From an uncultured Actinomycetes bacterium (GTDB lineage Bacteria > Actinomycetota > Acidimicrobiia > Acidimicrobiales > Ilumatobacteraceae), in the NCBI GenBank assembly GCA_903872155.1, contig CAIQJP010000146.1, forward strand, positions 30,906 to 94,905: a DNA stretch of 64,000 nucleotides. Direction: 5' to 3'. The position numbers and the translations under genes were made by a program. Below the pieces are notes generated by a model that made no database searches, had not been told where the DNA came from, and was given only the letters and a program-made list of their open reading frames with translations. Shown here in pieces: positions 58,108 through 64,000 of the stretch (positions are counted from its first letter, which is position 1; every line of letters begins with the position of its first letter).

Positions 58108-60399
58108 TTACTGACGTCCCATTTCGGCACGAGCCTGAGCTTCGGCATTTTTCGGATCTTTCTTAGTGTCGATCAACGTAATAGTGACTGATTCCAAAGT
58201 TCCTTCAAATGGGAAACCGTCGCTTCGGTTGGCGTAATCAAACGCCACCGGAGAGCCGTGGTCGTAAGCAACTGAAGGGCCAACGCTTGAGATCACGCGC
58301 ATTATGAATGGCAGTTCAAGACGACCGACTTCTTCTTGATTGACGAGCAAAACTGCGTAGCCACCCTTACCGGTACGACGAAGTTGGCACGTGAGAGTTG
58401 ATGCCCCAGTCGGCAATTCTGATTGTGATCGCACAACGAGGTGTTCACCAAAGAAGTTGTAGTCAAACACCAACCGATTGTCGAAAATGTAGAAACTAAA
58501 ACCAGAGTTTTCAGTGCCAGTAGCGAAGATCACTCCACCTTCAGCGGACCCGCGTTCGACGACTGCTTCCATATCCCAACTACGACCGCCCATTGCAGCG
58601 GCGGCTTGCGAAGGCAATGGTGCCATCGGCGGACGATAGACGTATTTTCGTGATTCGGGGTGCGGACTGTTCTTTTTGAAGTTGATACCGAACAGTTCAA
58701 GCCCTCGATCATCAAGCGGTAGCACACCTTCGTTCTCTGCCTCTTCCCACCACAATGCAATGAGTTCTTTCAAACGATCTGGTTCTTGTTGAGCGAGATC
58801 GTTAGTTTCAGAACGATCGGCTTCAACGTGGTACAACTCCCACACGTCATCGTCAAAAGAAACTCCTGGCGTGTGTCGAGTGACAGCCTTCCAACCATTG
58901 GCATAAATTCCTCGGTGACCAACCATTTCGTAATACTGAACCAGTTTGCGGGTTTTCGCTTCTTTGTCGTCGAAGGTGTAGTTCATGGCCACACCAGAAA
59001 TTGGCATCTGCTCAAGACCGCGATAGGTGTCGGGCGGAGTGATGCCAATGGCTTCATAAATCGTCGGGACAATGTCGTTGACGTGGTGGAACTGATCACG
59101 CGTGCTGCCATTGTCCTTAACACCCTTGGGCCATTTAATGATGAGCGGCACGTGAATTCCGCCCTCATGAGTGTTCTGTTTGTAGAACTTGAACGGAGTA
59201 TTGCCAACCTGCGACCAACCCCAGGGGTAGTTGCTGTGACTATGTGGCCCACCAATTTCATCAATGCGATGAATCGCTTCATCAGGCATTTCAATCATCA
59301 TGTTGAAGAACTTCATCTCATGAAGAACGCCAAATGGACCGCCTTCTTGAGAGGCTCCGTTGTCTGCAAGCAACACGATCATGGTGTTGTCGTCGAGACC
59401 GAGCTTCTCGATTGAGGCCAACAAACGACCAATCTGCACATCGGTGTGGTCAAGAAACGCTGCATACGCCTCTTGCAATCGGCAAGCGAGGCGTTGCTGG
59501 TTCTCTGACAGAGTGTCCCACGGTTCAACGCCTGGGTTGCGGGGCGCCAATTTTGTTTCTTCGGGCAAAAGGCCCAATTCTTTTTGACGGGCAAACCAAC
59601 GATCGCGGAAAACATCCCAACCTTCATCAAAGGCCCCGCGATACTTCGCCATATATTCCGGCGGAGCTTGGTGAGGTGCATGAGTCGCTCCGAATGCGAG
59701 ATACATAAAGAAAGGACGATCAGGTCGAACTCCTACCGAGTCGTGGACAAAAGTGATTGCGTGATCGACTAAATCCTCGGTGAGGTGGTAGCCATCGTCA
59801 GGTCCAGCCGGTGGCTCAACCCAATGATTGTCATAGACGAGCTCGGGATAGAACTGATCGGTTTCTCCGTCGAGGAAACCATAGAAACGATCAAAGCCAC
59901 GTTGCAATGGCCATTGATCGTATGGACCAGCGGGCGATGCATCGACCATCGGGCATAAGTGCCACTTGCCTAAAGCGAACGTTGTATAGCCCTCTTCGCG
60001 AACAACTTCAGCAACAGTGGCTGCGTGATTTGAAATCTGTCCGCGCATGTGGGGGAAACCAGAGTCGAAGTTCGATACTCCGCGCATACCGACCGCGTGA
60101 TGATTACGACCGGTGAGAAGTGCCGCGCGAGTGGGTGAGCACAACGGCGTGACGTGGAAGTTCGTGTAGCGAAGACCTTGCTCGGCCAACCGATCAATAT
60201 TGGGAGTGTCGATCGTTGAGCCGAAACAGCCGAGGTGCGAGAAACCCAAGTCGTCGAACAACATCACGATGACATTGGGTGCCTGATCGCCAGGGTGTTT
60301 GTTCGGTGGCCACGCAGCTTCCGACTCGGCAACGGTCCGACCAATTTTTCCGGTAAAGCCTTCGTAATCTTTCACAAGTATTGACAATAGCCCTGCCAC
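58108..60399 (-). CDS. Arylsulfatase, type I with C-terminal beta domain
   Basis: 763 residues. NVIVMLFDDLGFSHLGCFG has the metal Asp49-Asp50, TPLCSPTRAALLTGRNHHAVG has Cys87 in the CSPTR formylglycine motif, and FALGKWHLCP and LLADNGASQEGG supply further active-site residues. After about residue 560 a beta-rich domain follows (NSGFSFYIFDNRLVFDYNFF). No signal peptide is seen, so cytoplasmic hydrolysis of a sulfate ester is likely. The start is GTG at 60399; a second GTG at 60375 is possible. Confidence 0.9.
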   Translation of the reverse strand: MAGLLSILVKDYEGFTGKIGRTVAESEAAWPPNKHPGDQAPNVIVMLFDDLGFSHLGCFGSTIDTPNIDRLAEQGLRYTNFHVTPLCSPTRAALLTGRNHHAVGMRGVSNFDSGFPHMRGQISNHAATVAEVVREEGYTTFALGKWHLCPMVDASPAGPYDQWPLQRGFDRFYGFLDGETDQFYPELVYDNHWVEPPAGPDDGYHLTEDLVDHAITFVHDSVGVRPDRPFFMYLAFGATHAPHQAPPEYMAKYRGAFDEGWDVFRDRWFARQKELGLLPEETKLAPRNPGVEPWDTLSENQQRLACRLQEAYAAFLDHTDVQIGRLLASIEKLGLDDNTMIVLLADNGASQEGGPFGVLHEMKFFNMMIEMPDEAIHRIDEIGGPHSHSNYPWGWSQVGNTPFKFYKQNTHEGGIHVPLIIKWPKGVKDNGSTRDQFHHVNDIVPTIYEAIGITPPDTYRGLEQMPISGVAMNYTFDDKEAKTRKLVQYYEMVGHRGIYANGWKAVTRHTPGVSFDDDVWELYHVEADRSETNDLAQQEPDRLKELIALWWEEAENEGVLPLDDRGLELFGINFKKNSPHPESRKYVYRPPMAPLPSQAAAAMGGRSWDMEAVVERGSAEGGVIFATGTENSGFSFYIFDNRLVFDYNFFGEHLVVRSQSELPTGASTLTCQLRRTGKGGYAVLLVNQEEVGRLELPFIMRVISSVGPSVAYDHGSPVAFDYANRSDGFPFEGTLESVTITLIDTKKDPKNAEAQARAEMGRQ

Positions 60400-60409
60400 T
60401 ACCTACCCT
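60381..60409 (+). promoter_or_regulatory. Near-consensus promoter of the SDR-ACAD-Rieske operon
   Basis: TTGACA (60381-60386), a 17-bp spacer, TACCCT (60404-60409), then 6 nt and the ATG at 60416. It is the only unit in the window with a full -35/-10 pair plus the leaderless spacing. The -35 lies inside the first codons of the divergent sulfatase. Confidence 0.65.
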
Positions 60410-60415
60410 CGGCAT

Positions 60416-61174
60416 ATGTCCAAAGAAACCCAGTCCTCTCCCCGCCCGGTCGCCATCGTTGCCGATGGCCATTTTTACGTCGGCCCAGAACTGTGTCGTC
60501 AATTCGCTCAACGAGGATTCAACTTGGTTGTGGGGAACGCTTCTGATGAACTTGCTTCAGAGTTGCGGGGCTTAGGCGCCGAAGTTGAAATCGTTCCTCA
60601 GGTTCAAGATCTCTCTGACCCCCAGAATTCAGATCTGCTCGTTGAACGTGCCCTCACAAAATTCGGCAAAATCGACTCTGCCGTGATGTTTTCGGGCCAA
60701 ATCGTGACCGGTCGTTTCGTGAATTCGTCACTTGAAGATCTGCGCTCAGTTTTAGTTGGCTGCGTCGAAGCTCCCTACAACTTCATGAAGGCTGTCGTAC
60801 CCAAAATGACCCCGCAGGGTCAAGGCCAGGTATTGGTGATTACAAGTGCGTCAGCGGCTCGTCCGACGCCTGGAGCTCCGCTGTATTCGGCGGCCCGAGC
60901 AGGAGCATCAATGTTGGTCAAAAACGTTGCTGACGAGGTCGCCCGCACCGGTGTTCAGGTCAACGCTGTCGGTACTAACTTCATGGACTTCCCAGCCTTC
61001 CTGAAGGCTTCTGGGGCCACCGATCCCGAAGTTCGGGCCAAGATTGAGTCACAGGTCCCGATGCGGCGTCTCGGAACAATGAGCGAATTTGCTGCTTTTT
61101 GTATGGCCTTCCTGGACGGTTCAAGCCGATTTACGACTGGCCAGTTCGTCGCCTATGCAGGAGGCTGGGCGTAA
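60416..61174 (+). CDS. Atypical SDR family protein
   Basis: 252 residues with the SDR fold, but deviating motifs. The glycine-rich loop is VAIVADGHFYVGPELCRQF rather than TGxxxGxG. Ser144 is kept (ITSASAARP), while the YxxxK pair reads Tyr157-SAA-Arg161. The C-terminal FTTGQFVAYAGGWA matches classical members. NAD(P) binding and proton relay are therefore doubtful, and an activity other than simple alcohol oxidation is possible. First gene of an operon with an acyl-CoA dehydrogenase and a Rieske protein. Confidence 0.78.
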   Translation: MSKETQSSPRPVAIVADGHFYVGPELCRQFAQRGFNLVVGNASDELASELRGLGAEVEIVPQVQDLSDPQNSDLLVERALTKFGKIDSAVMFSGQIVTGRFVNSSLEDLRSVLVGCVEAPYNFMKAVVPKMTPQGQGQVLVITSASAARPTPGAPLYSAARAGASMLVKNVADEVARTGVQVNAVGTNFMDFPAFLKASGATDPEVRAKIESQVPMRRLGTMSEFAAFCMAFLDGSSRFTTGQFVAYAGGWA

Positions 61175-61189
61175 CGGCAGAATAGAGGG

Positions 61190-62338
61190 GTGAAACGATC
61201 CCTGTACAACGACGACCATCTCGCCTTTGGTGACAGCTTCCGTAGCTTCATCGCCAAAGAGATCTCTCCTTTCTACGATCAGTGGGAAAAGGACGGCATC
61301 GCGCCTCGTGAGATGTACGCCAAAGCCGGAGCCAGCGGCTTCTTGGGTATGGCGATTCCCGAACAATACGGTGGTGGCGGCACCAAGGATTTTCGATTCA
61401 ATGCGATCATTTCTGAAGAGTTGGCGGCCGCAGGTATCGGAGGAGCTGGCGCCGGAATCACCTTGCATAACGACATCACTACTCCGTACTACATGGAGAT
61501 TTGCAACGACGAGCAAAAGGCTCGCTGGCTACCAGGGATCGCCAGTGGAGAACTCATCACCGCCATTGCAATGACCGAGCCAGGAACTGGTAGCGATCTT
61601 GCAAGTATCGCATCGACGGCTCGCAAAGATGGAGACCGCTACATCTTGAATGGTTCGAAAACTTTCATCACGAACGGCATCAACTCTGACATCATCATCG
61701 TTGCTGCGAAAACCGATCCAACTCAGCGCCACACTGGAATGTCGTTAATGGTTGTTGAACGTTCAATGGTTGGCTTTGAACGCGGTCGCAATCTTGAAAA
61801 AATTGGTATGCATAGCCAAGACACCGCCGAACTGTTCTTCAACGATGTTGAAGTGCCAGTTGAGAATCTTCTTGGTGAAGAAGGTCGAGCGTTTCATTAC
61901 CTCACTTCGAACTTGGCGCAAGAGCGTCTGTCGATAGCTATTGCTGGTGTGGCGTTCGCTCGGTCGGCGCTCAATTGGACTGTCGACTATGTGAAAGAAC
62001 GCAAGGCTTTTGGGCAGTCCATTTCAAACTTCCAAAACACGAAATTTGTTCTCGCTGAACAGCGAACTGCAATGGATGTTGCACAGGCCTACGTTGATCA
62101 GTGCATCCTCGCCCTCAACGAAGATCAACTCACTGCCGCTGAAGCCGCCGCAGCGAAGTTTTGGTGCACAGAACTTCAGAACAAGGTTGCAGACAAGTGC
62201 CTGCAACTTTTTGGCGGTTACGGATACATGAGCGAATACCCCATCGCTCGCACGTACGCTGACGCTCGTATCACCACGATCTATGGTGGAACCACCGAAG
62301 TGATGAAAACGATCATTGCTAAAGAGATGGGTTTATGA
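61190..62338 (+). CDS. Acyl-CoA dehydrogenase
   Basis: 382 residues, full-length family. ITAIAMTEPGTGSDLASI is the FAD/substrate signature, YILNGSKTFITNG follows, KAFGQSISNFQNTKFVLAE is the third landmark, and YGGTTEVMKTIIAKEMGL places the catalytic Glu in the usual C-terminal loop. It oxidises an acyl-CoA to the trans-2-enoyl form with ETF as acceptor. GTG start with a GAGGG just upstream, 15 bp after the SDR stop. It overlaps the Rieske gene by 4 bp. Confidence 0.92.
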   Translation: MKRSLYNDDHLAFGDSFRSFIAKEISPFYDQWEKDGIAPREMYAKAGASGFLGMAIPEQYGGGGTKDFRFNAIISEELAAAGIGGAGAGITLHNDITTPYYMEICNDEQKARWLPGIASGELITAIAMTEPGTGSDLASIASTARKDGDRYILNGSKTFITNGINSDIIIVAAKTDPTQRHTGMSLMVVERSMVGFERGRNLEKIGMHSQDTAELFFNDVEVPVENLLGEEGRAFHYLTSNLAQERLSIAIAGVAFARSALNWTVDYVKERKAFGQSISNFQNTKFVLAEQRTAMDVAQAYVDQCILALNEDQLTAAEAAAAKFWCTELQNKVADKCLQLFGGYGYMSEYPIARTYADARITTIYGGTTEVMKTIIAKEMGL

Positions 62339-63336
62339 AAATTGCCTTAAGTGTTGAGACATACCGCGAACCAGATGCGTACAAGGCCGAAAGGCAAGCA
62401 ATTTGGGCGACTGAATGGATTATGTTTTGCACGGCTGCGGAACTTTCTCAACCTGGTGACTACTTCGCTGGAGAGCTTGCGGGATTCAATCTGTTGTTAG
62501 TTGTCAACCCAGAAGGAACAATTGTCGGTTTCCATAATGTCTGTCCCCATCGAGCTGGCGTCCTAGCGTGGCCCGGACAAGGAACACTCGGCAACTTGGT
62601 TTGCAAATATCATGGGTGGGCATTTGGTTGGGACGGACAATTGAAGTCTGCTCGAGATTTTGGCAATGATGAACCGCTGTGCGCGGAACATTCGGAATTG
62701 AAGAAGATTCGTGTCGAAATTTGGGGACCATTGGTCTTTGTGTGTCTTTCAGACGAGACTCCCCCGCTCATTGAGTCTCTCGGTTCTTTAGTTGAACGTA
62801 CGACTACCTTTCCGATTGAGAGTTTTTCCTACGCTCGCCGACTTACTCGCGAGCTTGAGTGCAATTGGAAAACGTATGTTGACAATTACTTAGAGGGCTA
62901 TCACGTACAACTGATTCATCCCTCGCTGAATCGTGCTCTCAAGATGTCGACGTACAAAGTTTCAGTTCACGACGATTCGTACTGTGTGCACGAGTGCGAG
63001 CCATCAGATGGCTCTCCTGTCGCTGGTGTGTGGCTTTTTCGTTATCCCAATTTGGCCGTCAACATTTATCCCGATGGAATGAACGTTGAGCGCATTATCC
63101 CGATCGGTCACAACAAAACTCATGTTGTGTACGACTACTTTTCAGTAGACACGTCCGAAGAAAATATCGCTCGCATGGTGGCGATGTCGAACGAAATTCT
63201 GGATGAAGATCAAGACATGTGTGAAGTCGTCCAAAAGAATCTGGACAGTGGGGTTTACGAAGCTGGCCCACTCAGCCCGCGCCATGAGATTTGCCTTGAG
63301 TGGTTTCAGTCAAAAGTAAAAAACGCAACTCTGTAA
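62335..63336 (+). CDS. Rieske non-heme iron oxygenase, alpha-subunit-like
   Basis: 333 residues. Rieske cluster: VCPHRAGVLAWPG and VCKYHGWAFGWDG (CxH...Cx2H). Mononuclear iron site: VDNYLEGYHVQLIHPSLN with two His, and a C-terminal Asp in LDEDQDMCEVVQ. This is the carnitine/betaine monooxygenase-like or aromatic-ring hydroxylating group. It needs a reductase supplied elsewhere. It is translationally coupled to the acyl-CoA dehydrogenase (ATGA), suggesting a linked attack on a substrate with an acyl side chain. Confidence 0.9.
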   Translation: MKIALSVETYREPDAYKAERQAIWATEWIMFCTAAELSQPGDYFAGELAGFNLLLVVNPEGTIVGFHNVCPHRAGVLAWPGQGTLGNLVCKYHGWAFGWDGQLKSARDFGNDEPLCAEHSELKKIRVEIWGPLVFVCLSDETPPLIESLGSLVERTTTFPIESFSYARRLTRELECNWKTYVDNYLEGYHVQLIHPSLNRALKMSTYKVSVHDDSYCVHECEPSDGSPVAGVWLFRYPNLAVNIYPDGMNVERIIPIGHNKTHVVYDYFSVDTSEENIARMVAMSNEILDEDQDMCEVVQKNLDSGVYEAGPLSPRHEICLEWFQSKVKNATL

Positions 63337-63349
63337 TTACTTGAGATCC

Positions 63350-64000
63350 TTACTTCTCAATCTTCAACACATCAGTTGAAGTCCAGGAGATTGAGGAACC
63401 TCTGTCATTGATAATTCGCAGCACCACATAGGTTTCTCCCTCATTCAAAGGTATGTCCAACGTGAAGGCTTCAAATGCACTTCGCGCGATCTCAATCACC
63501 GAATCCTGATCGATAATCCTTCGTACTTCACAACTTTCAATGATGTTGGCTGTCATCGACACGGGACCATCAAATTCAGCAACTGGATTTCGTAGATCTG
63601 TCGATGAGAGCAACAACTGCGCATCTTCATATGTTGTGGCTATATAAGCGGCGATGTGAGTTTGTATGGCGTACGAACCGCCACCACTTCCGGTATCGGA
63701 ACCGATACGAACCTCACAGGCTTGCTTCAAACTTTCTTGAGTACTAGGGGTGGACTGACCAAGCGATCGTTCGTACTGGTCGTATACCTGAACGCGAACC
63801 GTCGCTGAGTCTTGACCAACAGTTTCTACCTCTGCAGCAAGATTGACATTGCCTTCACCGAAGAAACGTGTTGCGCCCGGCCGATAGGCAATTAATGATT
63901 GATCAGATGGCAACACAGACGCCATAGGCGTTGATGGTTCTTGAACGAACGTGCTTGTTGGGTTGATTGAAGTCGTAGTTGTATCTGAGCCATCGCCTCG
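63350..64000 (-). CDS. Hypothetical protein with Ser/Thr-rich linker, N-terminus beyond window
   Basis: The frame stays open to the right edge, so the internal Met at 63925 is probably not the start. The 25 residues next to the edge are rich in Thr, Ser, Pro and Gly (GDGSDTTTTSINPTSTFV), like the linker after a signal or membrane anchor. The following 190 residues are beta-rich, with LIAYRPGATRFFGEGNVNL and paired cysteines (QACEVRIGS and IESCEVRRI). Probably an exported or anchored protein. No family recognised. Confidence 0.6.
   Translation of the reverse strand, partial: RGDGSDTTTTSINPTSTFVQEPSTPMASVLPSDQSLIAYRPGATRFFGEGNVNLAAEVETVGQDSATVRVQVYDQYERSLGQSTPSTQESLKQACEVRIGSDTGSGGGSYAIQTHIAAYIATTYEDAQLLLSSTDLRNPVAEFDGPVSMTANIIESCEVRRIIDQDSVIEIARSAFEAFTLDIPLNEGETYVVLRIINDRGSSISWTSTDVLKIEK

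Noticed and set aside
1..64000. tRNA, rRNA, CRISPR, insertion sequence, prophage or defence system
   Set aside because: No cloverleaf-length gap, repeat-spacer array, transposase, integrase or recognisable defence gene was seen; almost all sequence is accounted for by metabolic genes.

Overview
The window reads as a piece of a free-living aerobic actinobacterial chromosome, most likely class Acidimicrobiia (inferred from gene content, not from a marker tree). The cues are a DUF3151 gene, a GuaB1-type CBS/IMPDH-fold enzyme, several F420/LLM oxidoreductases, cytochrome P450, many SDR and CoA-type catabolic genes, a Liv-type uptake system and widespread leaderless transcription starts. Coding density is very high: no gap exceeds 300 bp, and I see no rRNA, tRNA, CRISPR array, transposase or integrase. 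The DUF3151 gene and the last gene run off the left and right edges.

Layout. 1-10 kb: housekeeping (DUF3151, histidine phosphatase, M18 aminopeptidase, guaB1-cmk-plsC, Sua5/YrdC, J-domain protein, nitroreductase, enoyl-CoA hydratase). 10-15.6 kb: a branched-chain amino acid type ABC uptake locus. The binding-protein gene converges on livH-livM-livG-livF across a perfect 12-bp terminator hairpin; the binding protein is circularly permuted, and the LivH-type permease carries an extra exported N-terminal domain. 15.6-27 kb: DMT exporter, nitronate-monooxygenase-like protein, heme A synthase, a lipocalin-like protein, SDR, PNPOx-like protein, methyltransferase, second histidine phosphatase, a heterodimeric ABC exporter and DoxX. 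27-35 kb: acyltransferase, P1 peptidase, panB-panC-FAD oxidase, a ProA homologue, MBL-fold hydrolase, TauE transporter.

35.4-47.3 kb holds the most coherent metabolic block. An M20 ureido hydrolase, an N-carbamoyl-D-amino-acid hydrolase, a fused 2Fe-2S/molybdopterin hydroxylase, a short SsnA-like amidohydrolase and an LLM flavoenzyme form one operon. A three-subunit molybdenum hydroxylase forms a second. Both start with GTG, exactly 7 nt downstream of the same 13-mer, ACAAAATGTAAAC, so they look co-regulated; purine or cyclic-ureide catabolism is my inference. 47.3-63.3 kb carries two sulfatases, an ACMSD-like amidohydrolase and two catabolic operons: biotinyl-carboxyltransferase/P450/hydrolase/F420 oxidoreductase/SDR, and SDR/acyl-CoA dehydrogenase/Rieske oxygenase. 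It also holds an alpha/beta hydrolase divergent from a VOC-bicupin fusion.

A feature of the whole window is promoter geometry. At most transcription-unit starts a TAnnnT hexamer lies exactly 6 nt (range 5-7) before the start codon, with no Shine-Dalgarno, which predicts leaderless mRNAs. I used this to choose several starts. The abundant binding-protein gene is the clear exception, with a 5' leader and a strong ribosome binding site.
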